Origin: Raineyella sp964528755
Lineage (GTDB): Bacteria; Actinomycetota; Actinomycetes; Propionibacteriales; Propionibacteriaceae
DNA: 64,000 bases
Assembly: GCA_964528755.1 (NCBI GenBank)
Contig: CAZGWN010000005.1
Location: 3,395 to 67,394, forward strand
Direction of reading: 5' to 3'
Both the position numbers and the translations under genes were made by a program. The notes beneath the pieces are model-generated. The model searched no databases. It was not told the DNA's origin and was given only the letters and a program-made list of their open reading frames with translations. Positions 27,857 through 37,349 of this stretch are shown in pieces. Position 1 is the stretch's first letter, and every line of letters begins with the position of its first letter.

Positions 27857-29017
27857 GTGGCTGACAGAACGACCGAGAACGACCTGGCGGGAGATCAGGA
27901 GCCGTTCCACCGGGAAACCCGGAATGCACGCCAGTTGTACGGTCGCTTCAATCTCGCGATCGTCGGCGGCACCGGCGTCGGAAAGTCCTCCCTCGTCAAC
28001 GCTGTCTTCGGGCGAGACCTCGCCAAGGTCGGCCAGGGACTTCCGGTGACCCAAGGCTTCCACTACTACAGTGACAGCACGCTGGGCATCTGGGATTTCG
28101 AGGGATTCGAGATCGGCAAGGACCCCGACCAGGTCCTCCGGGAAGGCCTTGCGGAGATCGCCGGGAAACCGGCCGACCAGCAGATCGCCGTGGTGTGGTA
28201 CTGCGTCGTGGCGCAGGTTCCACGACTCACCCCTGCTGACATCAAACTCATCCGCGAACTCGATACCGCCGGACTGCCCGTCGTCCTCGTGGTGACGAAG
28301 GTCGGCTGGATCCAGCATCCGGTGACCCGGAAGTACCGCGCCCCCCAGGACGTCGAGGAGTTCCGTGACTGGCTCGAGGCGCCGGTCGACGACGCCGGCC
28401 ACCCGATCGATCTGCCGATCCAGCGGGTCGTGCTGACCGCGACGCGGGGGAAGGGCGAGGGTCAGGGGCTCGGTGAACTCGTGGCGCGAACGCTGGATCT
28501 CTCACCGGAAACCGGGAAGAACGCGTTTCGCATCGCCCAGAGGTTTGACATCCCCCTGAAGCGAGACCTGGCCCGAAAGGTGGTCCTCTCCGCGGCCGGC
28601 ACGGCGGCGTTCTTCGCGGCCAGCCCGATCCCTGCCGCCGACGCCGTGTCACTCGCGCCCATCCAGTTGACGATGATGGGACGGGTCGCGGTCATCTACG
28701 ACCTGGAACTCGCCTCCATGGTCTCGACCCCGGCACTGGCGGAGCTGGGTGTGCAGATCGCCGGAAAGGCGCTGGCGAGGAGCCTGATCAAGTTGATTCC
28801 CGGGGCCGGCAATGTCGTCAACGCGACCGTGGCCTTCGCGCTCACCGAGGTCACCGGAGAAGGGTGGATTCGCCTCTGTGAGCGCGTGTTCACGGGCGAC
28901 ACCGACCTGTCCCAGGTCGATGCCCTCGTGAAGGAATACGCCCCGTCGGTGCTCGACATCGTGAAGAACATGGTCGACCCCCGAAACGCGGGGGCAAGAG
29001 TTCCCCAAGCCCACTGA
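27857..29017 (+). CDS. GTPase with C-terminal DUF697 domain
   Basis: A 386-residue protein. The N-terminal P-loop GTPase domain has IVGGTGVGKSSLVNAVFG (~35-52), a Walker-B-like IWDFEGFEIG (~77) in place of the usual DTPG, and a G4-like VVTKVG (~147) lacking the usual TKxD aspartate. The C-terminal part (~235-370) is a DUF697/YcjF-like region with small hydrophobic helices (AAGTAAFFAASPIPAADAVS), probably membrane-associated. Similar proteins are tied to stress or envelope functions, without a defined role. The 233-bp upstream gap has lower GC and no gene. It converges with lacZ. GTG 27857 is the only reasonable start. Confidence 0.8.
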   Translation: MADRTTENDLAGDQEPFHRETRNARQLYGRFNLAIVGGTGVGKSSLVNAVFGRDLAKVGQGLPVTQGFHYYSDSTLGIWDFEGFEIGKDPDQVLREGLAEIAGKPADQQIAVVWYCVVAQVPRLTPADIKLIRELDTAGLPVVLVVTKVGWIQHPVTRKYRAPQDVEEFRDWLEAPVDDAGHPIDLPIQRVVLTATRGKGEGQGLGELVARTLDLSPETGKNAFRIAQRFDIPLKRDLARKVVLSAAGTAAFFAASPIPAADAVSLAPIQLTMMGRVAVIYDLELASMVSTPALAELGVQIAGKALARSLIKLIPGAGNVVNATVAFALTEVTGEGWIRLCERVFTGDTDLSQVDALVKEYAPSVLDIVKNMVDPRNAGARVPQAH

Positions 29018-29056
29018 GACGTCCGTTTCGGGCCGCCACCGCCCCGCCTCGACACC

Positions 29057-32035
29057 TCACCTCACGCTGAGCCGCACCTGCAGGCTCACCGGCGCCGCGT
29101 GCAGGACGGCTGCCGGCGCGACACCGGGCCCGCAGGCTGCGGTGCCCAGACCGTGCTGGGAGGCGTCGAGGTGCAGCCACAGCAGGCCGTCCGGCTCCAG
29201 CTCCTGCGGATGGGCTGCCCGGGCCACGGCCGCATCCGACCATGGCCGCGCGGTCAGGGTCAGCCCGTCGACCGGCTCGTTCCCGACCCGTACGGCGCCG
29301 GCGGTCACCGTCAACGGTCCCTTGGCCAGCCCGAAGGTGACGCGGGTGACGCCGCGCCGGGCGCCGTTCTCCTGCGGGTGGGTGTAGCGGGTCTGCCACT
29401 GTGCGACCGTGTGTTGCCAGTGCCCGGCCAGTGCGGCCCGGGCGGAGTCCGGGTACGACTCGCCGGGTCCCAGGCCGGCCCAGTCGATCGTCACCTGCTC
29501 GGCCTCGGGCTGGTCCAGCGCCAGCAACCAGCCCAGCCGCGCGGCCGGTCCGGGCCAGTGCCCCTCGGGGCTGAGGGTGAGGGTGAGGTCGGCGGTGGTC
29601 GGGTCGACCGTGCGCCACTCGTAGCGGACGGCGAAGCCGCAGTCGCTCGCCGCGCCGGCGGTGCGGGCGGTCACCACGACGGTGTCCCCCTCGACCCGTA
29701 CGGAGTCGAGCCGTTCGTGCAGCCGGTCGAGGCCTGCGAGTCGCCACGCCTCGGCGTCGCTGGGGCCCTCGCCCCGGCTCCGCTCGAGGTCGTTGTCGGT
29801 CGGCGCGCGCCACGCATCGACGCGCGCGAGGTGGACCGGGGTGTTTCCGATGCTCACCGGGCGGCCGATCGGATCCAGCCGCACCGGCCCGACCGCGAAC
29901 CCGCCACCGGCCGGGCGGTCCGGCCGGCCCGTCGGTGCCGACAGTGGTGCCGCGTCACCGACCCGGACCTGGCCGGCGCCCAGCACGGAGTCCTCCGGCG
30001 CCCACGGGGTCGCGCGGCGGCTCAGCGCCGACACCACCCACCAGGTGTCGCCGCCGGCGCCGCGCAGGACGTCTTCGTCGACCGCGGCACGGCCCAGTGC
30101 TTCGGCGGCTGTCACCGTCGCCGACTCCCCTGGCGCCAAGGTCGGTACGGAGGTCAGTTCGCCCTCGGCGACGGTCTCGCCGCCCGCCACCAGGGCCCAG
30201 ACGAGCCGGACCTCGGAGGTGTCGGAGAAGCCGTACCGGTTGTGGATCTCCACCGCCGCCTCCCGGCCCGCGGCCGCGGGACGGATCCCGATCGGGGCGT
30301 AGACCGCGGCCAGCTCGACCAGGCCCGGCGAGGGAGTCCGGTCGGGAAGCATCAGACCGTCGGCAATGAACGTGCCGTCGTGGAGCTCCTCGCCGAAGTC
30401 ACCGCCGTAGCCGAAGTAGTCCCGACCCTGCTCGTCGCGGGTGGCGATCCCGTGGTCGATCCACTCCCAGACGAAGCCGCCCATGTTGCGCGGGTCGGCC
30501 TGCACGAGGTCGTCGTAGTCGGTCAGCAACCCGGGCCCGTTGCCCATCGCGTGGGCGTACTCGCAGGCCACGTACGGCATCGCGCGCCGCTTCGCGTCGG
30601 CGACCCCGTCGGGCAGCGGGTCCTCGGTCCGCTTGCCGATCAGAGCGACCTCCTGCGGCGAGGCGTACATCCGGGAGTAGACGTCGGTCCAGGTGCACGA
30701 CCGGTCGCCCTCGTAGTGCAGCGGTCGGGAGGGGTCGAGCGCACGGATGGCGGCGGCCATCGCGCCGAGGTTGCGCCCGACACCCGCCTCGTTGCCCAGG
30801 GACCACACGATGATCGACGGGTGGTGGGAGTCACGACGGACCATCCGGGTCACCCGGTCGACGAGGATGTCGGTCCAGTCGGGGTCGTCGACGGGGTTGC
30901 CGCGCCAGCCGAGGGTCTCGAAGCCGTGCGTCTCCAGGTCGTTCTCGTCGATGACGTACAACCCGTACTCGTCGCACAGGTCGAGGAAGTGCGGGTGCGG
31001 CGGGTAGTGGCTGGTCCGGACCGCGTTGATGTGGTGACGCTTCATGGCCACGACGTCGGCCAGCATCGTCTCGCGGGTGAGCGCGCGGCCGCGGGTCGGT
31101 TCGAACTCGTGGCGATTGACGCCGTACAGCTTGATCGGGCGGCCGTTGACGAGGACGACCCCGTCGACGATCGCGACGGTCCGGAATCCGACCCGCAGCA
31201 CCACCGACTCGGCCGGGGTGGTGATCCGCAGCCGGTAGAGCCGCGGAGTCTCCGCAGTCCACGGCTCGACCGGCACGGTCGCCTCCTCGCCGACGGCCAG
31301 GCTGAGGCCGAGTTCGGGCACCTCGACGGTGGCGGCGGGCACCCCCGGAACGTCGACGCGCAGCCTTCCCTCGCCGCTGGTGTGGTCGTAGTCGGCGTGC
31401 ACGATCGCGTGCTCGACACCGCCGTCGGGCCGGTGTTCCAGGGTCACCTCGCGGAAGATGCCCGACAGCCACCACTGGTCCTGGTCCTCGACGTAGGTCA
31501 TCGCCGACCACTGGACGACCCGCACGGCCAACAGGTTGTCGCCGGTCGTCACGGCGTCTGTGACGTCGACCTCGGTCGGCAGCCGGGATCCGTGGGACTG
31601 GGCCAGCACGCGGCCGTTGACGGCGACCTCGAACCAGGAATCCACGCCCTCGAAGCGCAGCACGACCCGGCCCGACCCGCGCCACTCGCCCGGCACCCGG
31701 AAGCTCCGCCGGTACTCGCCGGTCGGATTGTCCCGCGGCACCCGCGGCGGATCCACCGGAATCGGGTAGTCCACGTTGGTGTATGCCGGGCGGCCGTACG
31801 GCCACTCGCCCGGGGCGCCGGCCAGCTGCCAGTGTCCGGGAACCTCGATGGCATCCCAGTCCTCCCCCGGGTCGCCCGGGTCGGCGCCGGTGAGCGCCTC
31901 ACCGAACAGCCGGAAACGCCATCCGCCGGTGAGGGTGGTCGCCGACGCGCTCGACCCGCCGGCCGGTGGCCGGAACCGGGCCGGCCGCACCCCCTGGGGG
32001 ACGACGAGGGATTCATGGGTCGGGCGCTGGACCAC
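29057..32035 (-). CDS. lacZ: Beta-galactosidase, glycoside hydrolase family 2 (LacZ-type)
   Basis: A 992-residue GH2 enzyme of the large LacZ type. It shows a jelly-roll sugar-binding domain (~40-180), an immunoglobulin-like domain, the TIM barrel with ENDLETHGFETLGWRG (~355), the acid/base Glu in SLGNEAGVG (~415) and the nucleophile Glu in ACEYAHAMGNG (~491), then a C-terminal beta-sandwich (domain 5). No signal peptide is seen, so it acts in the cytoplasm. GTG 32035 has an AAGGAG site. No sugar permease or repressor is adjacent. The gene is single, divergent from the next by about 100 bp. Confidence 0.95.
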   Translation of the reverse strand: MVQRPTHESLVVPQGVRPARFRPPAGGSSASATTLTGGWRFRLFGEALTGADPGDPGEDWDAIEVPGHWQLAGAPGEWPYGRPAYTNVDYPIPVDPPRVPRDNPTGEYRRSFRVPGEWRGSGRVVLRFEGVDSWFEVAVNGRVLAQSHGSRLPTEVDVTDAVTTGDNLLAVRVVQWSAMTYVEDQDQWWLSGIFREVTLEHRPDGGVEHAIVHADYDHTSGEGRLRVDVPGVPAATVEVPELGLSLAVGEEATVPVEPWTAETPRLYRLRITTPAESVVLRVGFRTVAIVDGVVLVNGRPIKLYGVNRHEFEPTRGRALTRETMLADVVAMKRHHINAVRTSHYPPHPHFLDLCDEYGLYVIDENDLETHGFETLGWRGNPVDDPDWTDILVDRVTRMVRRDSHHPSIIVWSLGNEAGVGRNLGAMAAAIRALDPSRPLHYEGDRSCTWTDVYSRMYASPQEVALIGKRTEDPLPDGVADAKRRAMPYVACEYAHAMGNGPGLLTDYDDLVQADPRNMGGFVWEWIDHGIATRDEQGRDYFGYGGDFGEELHDGTFIADGLMLPDRTPSPGLVELAAVYAPIGIRPAAAGREAAVEIHNRYGFSDTSEVRLVWALVAGGETVAEGELTSVPTLAPGESATVTAAEALGRAAVDEDVLRGAGGDTWWVVSALSRRATPWAPEDSVLGAGQVRVGDAAPLSAPTGRPDRPAGGGFAVGPVRLDPIGRPVSIGNTPVHLARVDAWRAPTDNDLERSRGEGPSDAEAWRLAGLDRLHERLDSVRVEGDTVVVTARTAGAASDCGFAVRYEWRTVDPTTADLTLTLSPEGHWPGPAARLGWLLALDQPEAEQVTIDWAGLGPGESYPDSARAALAGHWQHTVAQWQTRYTHPQENGARRGVTRVTFGLAKGPLTVTAGAVRVGNEPVDGLTLTARPWSDAAVARAAHPQELEPDGLLWLHLDASQHGLGTAACGPGVAPAAVLHAAPVSLQVRLSVR

Positions 32036-32137
32036 TGGTGGCTCCTTGGGACGGGATCGTTCGGGGGGCGCGAGTCAGCCTAGTGGGTCGGGCCGGTCCT
32101 ACAGTGGTCGCGGACCCCCCACTCCCCAGGAGGCGAG

Positions 32138-33226
32138 ATGCCGAAGGCCCGCCGGGCCACCGTACTGGTCATCGGGGCGGGCCAGGCCGGGCTGTCCGCG
32201 GCGTACCATCTGCGCCGTCGCGGCTTCGCCGACGCCCTCGCCGTGCCCGACGCCGACCGTACGTATGCGGTGGTCGACCACGAGCAGGGGCCGGGCGGGG
32301 CGTGGCGGCATCGGTGGCCATCGCTGACCATGGCGACCGTGAACGGGATCTTCGACCTGCCGGGCATGCCGCAGGAGCCGGCCGACCCCGCCGAGCCCAG
32401 CCGGATCGCCGTCCCGCGCTACTTCGCGGCGTTCGAGGAGAGGTTCGCTCTGCCGATCCAGCGCATCGTTCGCGTCACCGACGTCCGCCGAGCTGACCTG
32501 CGTCCTGACGGCGATCTGCTCGTGGGCACCGACCACGGCGGGTGGCGGGTACGGGCGGTCATCAACGCGACGGGCACCTGGACCAATCCGGTCTGGCCGG
32601 ACGTGCCCGGGCGGGAGGACTTCGCAGGCCGCCAGTTGCACACCCACGACTATGCCACCGCCGCGGCGTTCGCCGGGATGCGGGTGGGCATCGTCGGCGG
32701 CGGCATCTCGGCGCTGCAACACCTGGCGGAGGTCTCCTCGGTCGCACGGACCTTCTGGTACACCCGGCGGCCCGTGGTGTTCCGCGAGGGGTTTGCGCCC
32801 GAGGAGGAGGGGCGGGAGACCATCGAGAACGTCACCGCTGCCGTCGAGGCGGGCCTGCCACCGCGCAGCATCGTGTCCTACACGGGCCTGATCCACGATC
32901 GGTTCGCCGACATCGCCGAGGCCAACGGCGCCCTGGTCCGCCGGCCGATGTTCGGCTCGATCGTGCCGGCCGGGGTCGTCGAGGCGGACGGGACGGTCAC
33001 CGGACTGGATGTGCTGCTGTGGGCCACCGGGTTCCGGTCGGCGCTGGGACATCTGGATGCCCTGGACCTGCACAATGCGCTCGGCGGCATCACGATGCGC
33101 AGCACCCAGGTGGCCGGGGAGCCACGCGTGCACCTGATCGGCTACGGCCCCTCCCAGTCGACCGTGGGGGCCAACCGGGCCGGCCGCGACGCCGTGGCGG
33201 CGATCCTGCGGTGGCTGGGGCACTGA
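32138..33226 (+). CDS. FAD-dependent NAD(P)-binding oxidoreductase
   Basis: A 362-residue flavoprotein of the pyridine nucleotide-disulfide oxidoreductase / flavin monooxygenase-like group (CzcO-type). The N-terminal Rossmann site is VIGAGQAGLSAAYHL (~11-25), with GPGGAWRHRWPSL (~50) of the family. A second nucleotide motif, GIVGGGISALQHLAEV (~186), binds NAD(P)H. ATGFRSALGHL near the C-terminus matches the conserved ATGxR segment. AGGAGGC precedes ATG 32138. The substrate is not predictable. Confidence 0.85.
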   Translation: MPKARRATVLVIGAGQAGLSAAYHLRRRGFADALAVPDADRTYAVVDHEQGPGGAWRHRWPSLTMATVNGIFDLPGMPQEPADPAEPSRIAVPRYFAAFEERFALPIQRIVRVTDVRRADLRPDGDLLVGTDHGGWRVRAVINATGTWTNPVWPDVPGREDFAGRQLHTHDYATAAAFAGMRVGIVGGGISALQHLAEVSSVARTFWYTRRPVVFREGFAPEEEGRETIENVTAAVEAGLPPRSIVSYTGLIHDRFADIAEANGALVRRPMFGSIVPAGVVEADGTVTGLDVLLWATGFRSALGHLDALDLHNALGGITMRSTQVAGEPRVHLIGYGPSQSTVGANRAGRDAVAAILRWLGH

Positions 33227-33354
33227 GGCGCCCCGCACCGGCGTCCGGGCTACGCTGGGAAGCGGAGTTGGCCCGTCGATGTCGTCAACCGCGCAGGTGT
33301 CCGCGCTTGCCCGACGAGACGGGCGCACCTATGGCGAGAGACGGAGGACTGTGC

Positions 33355-34542
33355 ATGTCCATTCATCACGACATTCCCACGGACGAGGATCTGGCGCGGT
33401 TGAGCGCCCGCACCGAGGATGCGATCTCGATCTATCTGCCGGCGTCCCCCCATCCGCAGGAACGGCAGACCAGCCAGGTGGCGCTGAAGAGTGCGGTCGA
33501 CGAAGCCATCCGCCACCTGCGGTCCGAGCACCCCGGGCCCGAACGGCCCGCCGCCGTGCTCGACGACGTCCGATCCCGCTGGCAGGATGTCGACTCCGAT
33601 CCCGACGTGTGGGGTCGGCTGTCGGCGTCACTGGCAGTGTTCCTGGCACCCACGACCGAGAGGTCCCCCGGCCTGACGGAGGTGTTCGTCCTGCCCAACC
33701 ACCTGCAGTACGCCCTCACCGTCGGGGATCACTTCGACGTCGGTCAGCTGCTGCGCTCGGTGACGTACCCGCATGAGGCGTGGGCGCTCACCCTGTCGGC
33801 GAACCGCTGGACGCTGTGGCACGCCACCGCAGAGGCCCGGATCGCACCGGTGCCGGTGCTGGGCGACCACCCCGACGACGCCAACGAGGCATCCCACCGC
33901 AACCTCGAGAGGGGTCGCGGGGACAGCATCCCGCTGGGCAGGGACGAAGGCCGCAAACTGTTGCTCGACCAGTACGCCCACCGGGTCAGTGATGCGGTCA
34001 CCTTCGAACTCAATGCCCGCCATGTGCCGCGCGACGTGCCGTTCTTCCTGTTCACCGCCGAACCGCTCCTCAGCCAGTTCACGGCGCACTTCCTGCGGAC
34101 GTCCATCCCGGTCAGCGGTGCCGCCGACACCCTGGGCGCGGACGACCTGGACGATCGCGTCCGCCAGGGGCTCGACTCCCACTACACCGCGCTCGCCGAG
34201 GCCGAGGTCGCCCGGATCGCGGATGACTCCGCGGCCGGGCTGGTCGCCACCGAGCCGGACCGGATCGCCCGGGCCGCGGTCCAGGGCGCGGTCGACACGC
34301 TGCTGTTCAACTTCACCGTCGAACTCCTCGGCCGTCTCGACGAGACGACCGGCGCCCTGGAGTTGCTTCCGGGCGGGGAACGATCGTTCCCCGACGGCGG
34401 GCCGGCAGACGATGTCCTGGCCCGGATCGCCGTGCTCGTACTCCGGCAGGGCGGCCAGGTGCTCGCCGTCCGCGGCGACGAGGTGTCGGGACCGATCTGG
34501 AACCGCCTCGCGGTGGCTCACCTGCGCCACACCGTCGCCTGA
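33355..34542 (+). CDS. Bacterial archaeo-eukaryotic release factor (baeRF) family protein
   Basis: A 395-residue protein related to the eRF1/Pelota fold found in bacterial baeRF families. The N-terminal segment LARLSARTEDAISIYLPASP, the central LTVGDHFDVGQLLRSVTYPH and LTLSANRWTLWHATAEARIA follow the family pattern. The C-terminal third (TLLFNFTVELLGRL, VLRQGGQVLAVRGDEVSGP) resembles the eRF1 domain 3 module. Such proteins are thought to act on stalled ribosomes or in stress; direct evidence is sparse. GGAGG precedes ATG 33355. A macrodomain gene follows after 39 bp and is probably cotranscribed. Confidence 0.75.
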   Translation: MSIHHDIPTDEDLARLSARTEDAISIYLPASPHPQERQTSQVALKSAVDEAIRHLRSEHPGPERPAAVLDDVRSRWQDVDSDPDVWGRLSASLAVFLAPTTERSPGLTEVFVLPNHLQYALTVGDHFDVGQLLRSVTYPHEAWALTLSANRWTLWHATAEARIAPVPVLGDHPDDANEASHRNLERGRGDSIPLGRDEGRKLLLDQYAHRVSDAVTFELNARHVPRDVPFFLFTAEPLLSQFTAHFLRTSIPVSGAADTLGADDLDDRVRQGLDSHYTALAEAEVARIADDSAAGLVATEPDRIARAAVQGAVDTLLFNFTVELLGRLDETTGALELLPGGERSFPDGGPADDVLARIAVLVLRQGGQVLAVRGDEVSGPIWNRLAVAHLRHTVA

Positions 34543-34581
34543 TTTCCCGCTCACGGCCCGCGCCCTCGGCACACTGGTGCC

Positions 34582-35103
34582 ATGGAGACCATCACGGCGA
34601 TACTCGATGACATCACCAGGCAGCATGTGGACGCGATCGTCAATCCGGCCAACACCGCGTTGCGCGGCGGTGGAGGTGTCGACGGCGCGATCCACCGGGC
34701 CGGCGGGCCGAGGATCCTCGCCGACTGCACCGCCCGCTACCCCCACGGCATGGCGGTCGGCGACGCCGGCTGGACCACTGCCGGCGATCTGCCCGCCCGA
34801 TGGGTCATCCACACCGTCGGGCCCAACTATCGGGCGGGCGAGCGGGACCGTACGCTCCTGGAATCCTGCTATCGCCGCAGCCTGCGGGTGGCCGACGACC
34901 TCGGCGCCCGAACGGTGGCCTTCCCGCTGATCGGCGCCGGGATCTTCGGCTGGCCGCGCGCCGAGGCGATCGACGCCGCCGTCTCCGCGATCTCCTCGGC
35001 GCGCACCGCCGTCGAACACGTCCGGATGGTGGCGGTGGACCGCGACATCTATCGCGACCTGGTCGCCGCACTCGAACGGACACCCGGGCGACCTGTCGGA
35101 TAG
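34582..35103 (+). CDS. Macrodomain protein, O-acetyl-ADP-ribose deacetylase-like
   Basis: A 173-residue single macrodomain. The ADP-ribose binding and catalytic loops are VDAIVNPANTALRGGGGVDG (~16-35), HTVGPNYRAGERD (~76) and VAFPLIGAGIFGWP (~112). Members remove O-acetyl groups or mono-ADP-ribose. No signal peptide is seen. It probably forms an operon with the baeRF gene upstream, which would tie ADP-ribose handling to translation rescue; that link is inference. Confidence 0.9.
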   Translation: METITAILDDITRQHVDAIVNPANTALRGGGGVDGAIHRAGGPRILADCTARYPHGMAVGDAGWTTAGDLPARWVIHTVGPNYRAGERDRTLLESCYRRSLRVADDLGARTVAFPLIGAGIFGWPRAEAIDAAVSAISSARTAVEHVRMVAVDRDIYRDLVAALERTPGRPVG

Positions 35104-35137
35104 GCCGCCGGCGGACCTACCCGCTCAGCGCCCCCTC

Positions 35138-36073
35138 TCAGCGCCCCTGCTCGGCGATGATCGTGCGCTGAAGCCCGTCGCGCCGCGCGGCCAACTCCGC
35201 GAAGCGCTCCCTCGGGTAGGCCAGGTCGGCCGCCTCACCTATCCGGGCGATCGTCTCGTCGGTCAGCACGTCCCCCTGGCCGATGTCCTCGGCCAGACCG
35301 CGGCCGATCCGATCCAGGATCGACGCCAGGCCGCCCTGGCCGCCACCCAGGTGGAACGCCAGCAGTGGGCCGACGCAGGCCCACCGGATGCCGAGGGAGT
35401 TGGTGACGATGTCGTCCAGTTCGTCCACCCCGACCACGCCGGCCTGCACCAGCCTGATCGCCTCGACGACGACGGCGATCTGCAGCCGGTTGGCCACGAA
35501 GCCGGGAACCTCCCGATGCAGTTGCACCGGGTGTTTGCCCAGGGACCGGTAGAAGTCCATCGCCCGGTCGATCAGCGCTTGATCGGTCGCCTCGTCCGCG
35601 GACACCTCGACCAGCGGCAGGACGTGCGGCGGGTTGAACGGATGACCGATCAGCAGCCGGGCCGGGCCGGCCATCAGCTTCGCCTGCTCGCTGGCCACGA
35701 TCCCCGAGGAGGAGGACAGCAGCAGCCCGTCGGCCGGGGCGTGCTGCTCGATCTCCCGCCAGTTCGCCTGCTTGATGTCGGCGCGCTCCGGGCCGGCCTC
35801 CTGGATCGCGACCGCGCCGTCCACCGCTTCGGCGATGGTGGGGACCGTCACGACCCTCCGCAGCGCGTCCTCGACATCACCGTCGAATCCGGGGGTGCCC
35901 GTGATCGCGCCCGGGACGGTGGCACCGATCGCCTCGGCCAGGTCGGGACGCGGATCCCAGACCCTGACGGCCAGTCCTCGGGCGGCGAACAACGCCGTCC
36001 ACGACAATCCGATCAGTCCCGCTCCGACCACCGCGACCGGGCCCTGGGCACCGATCGGCCTGTTCTCCGTCAT
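35138..36073 (-). CDS. 3-hydroxyacyl-CoA dehydrogenase-fold protein (gulonate/carnitine dehydrogenase-like)
   Basis: A 311-residue NAD-dependent dehydrogenase. The N-terminal Rossmann motif is VVGAGLIGLSWTALFAARGL. HPFNPPHVLPLVEV is the substrate/catalytic His segment, and GFVANRLQIAVVVEAIRLV starts the helical C-terminal domain. The insertion GIRWACVGPLLAFHLGGGQG resembles L-gulonate 3-dehydrogenase, lambda-crystallin and carnitine dehydrogenase rather than true beta-oxidation enzymes. I placed the start at ATG 36073, after an AAGGAGGCAGG ribosome site; an in-frame ATG 27 bp upstream precedes that site. The substrate is probably a small 3-hydroxy acid; unproven. Confidence 0.82.
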   Translation of the reverse strand: MTENRPIGAQGPVAVVGAGLIGLSWTALFAARGLAVRVWDPRPDLAEAIGATVPGAITGTPGFDGDVEDALRRVVTVPTIAEAVDGAVAIQEAGPERADIKQANWREIEQHAPADGLLLSSSSGIVASEQAKLMAGPARLLIGHPFNPPHVLPLVEVSADEATDQALIDRAMDFYRSLGKHPVQLHREVPGFVANRLQIAVVVEAIRLVQAGVVGVDELDDIVTNSLGIRWACVGPLLAFHLGGGQGGLASILDRIGRGLAEDIGQGDVLTDETIARIGEAADLAYPRERFAELAARRDGLQRTIIAEQGR

Positions 36074-36190
36074 GGGAAGTCCTGCCTCCTTGGTTGGCAT
36101 CGTCGCCGATGCCCACTGTAGGCGGACGGACGCTTCGGCGGGACGAGGGGAGCGGTGGACAGTGACGGGTCGGCGACGGAACCTCCACCG

Positions 36191-37261
36191 CTACCGCAGC
36201 CGCCCGGCCAGCAGCTCGACCGTATGTTCCCGCGACGGCACCCGGTCGGCCGGATCGTCGGCGTGTGCCCCGCCGACCGGGACGAGCATGACCTCGTCGA
36301 GGTTGTACGTCGCCCCCAGCTCGCCGATTCTCTCGGCCGCCTCGTCGGGGGTGCCGACCACCCAGCGGGCCAGGGTCTGGCTGCTCGCCCGGTCGAGGAC
36401 CGGATCGGGTGCTGCGGCGGTCGCCGTCTCGACGGTCTCGACCGCAGTGAGCGGCCGGCCGGCACGTACCCGGGCGAACGAGCGGGCCCACGGCAGGGCG
36501 AGCGTACGGGCCCGGTCGGCATCCTCGTCGACCACGACGTTGACCGGCAGCAGAGTCTGCGGCTCGGGGTGCTCCGGGCTCGGCTCGTACCCCCCGCGGT
36601 AGATCGACAACGCCTCCTCCAGTCCGTCCCCGGCGAAGTGGTAGGCAAAGGCGTACGGCAGGCCGAGCCGGGCCGCGAGGTGCGCCGAGTAGTCGCTGGA
36701 TCCCAGCAGCCAGACGTCCGGTGTCCCGGTGGCGGCGGGCGTGGCGGCGATCGCGTAGTCACGCGGCCGGGAAGGCCCCTCGGCCAGGTCCGGACCGCCG
36801 GTCGCGCCCAGCCGCAGCAGCGCCCCGCCGGGACGCATCAGAGCCGCGACATCGCGGACGTGGTCGGGGAACTGCTCGACGTTGCCGTACATCCCGCCGG
36901 CACGCAGCACCTGGGTGATCACCGGGTCACTGCCCGGCGCCCGGCCGATGGCCAGATCGATCCGGCCCGGCGCGAGCGCCTCCAGGGCGGCGAACTGTTC
37001 GGCGACGATGAAGGGGACGTGGTTGGGCAGCATCACCCCGCCCGACCCGAGCCGGATCCGGGTCGTGCGCATCGCCGCGGCGGCGATCAGCACCGGCGGC
37101 GTGGTGGAGGCGATGGCCGGCATGTTGTGGTGTTCGGCGAACCAGTAGCGGGTGAAACCCAGCCGATCGGCCAGGGCGGCGAGCCGGAGGGACGCGGCCA
37201 GCGCCTGCGCGCTGGTCTGGCCCTCCCGGACGGGGACGAGGTCCAGGACGGAAAGATGCAC
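36191..37261 (-). CDS. LLM class flavin-dependent oxidoreductase
   Basis: A 356-residue luciferase-like TIM-barrel oxidoreductase using FMN or F420. The N-terminus reads LSVLDLVPVREGQTSAQALA, typical of the alkanal monooxygenase-like subgroup. RYWFAEHHNMPAIASTTPPV carries the conserved HH, and GRIDLAIGRAPGSDP the barrel core. A GAGGTG site precedes ATG 37261. The physiological substrate cannot be inferred. Confidence 0.9.
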   Translation of the reverse strand: MHLSVLDLVPVREGQTSAQALAASLRLAALADRLGFTRYWFAEHHNMPAIASTTPPVLIAAAAMRTTRIRLGSGGVMLPNHVPFIVAEQFAALEALAPGRIDLAIGRAPGSDPVITQVLRAGGMYGNVEQFPDHVRDVAALMRPGGALLRLGATGGPDLAEGPSRPRDYAIAATPAATGTPDVWLLGSSDYSAHLAARLGLPYAFAYHFAGDGLEEALSIYRGGYEPSPEHPEPQTLLPVNVVVDEDADRARTLALPWARSFARVRAGRPLTAVETVETATAAAPDPVLDRASSQTLARWVVGTPDEAAERIGELGATYNLDEVMLVPVGGAHADDPADRVPSREHTVELLAGRLR

Positions 37262-37349
37262 GACACCTCAAGCGTGGGGGCTTCGGGCGGTATTCCCGGG
37301 CTTGCCGGTGCGGTCGGAAATGTCAGGGCCCGCCGGTAGCGTCGAGGTC

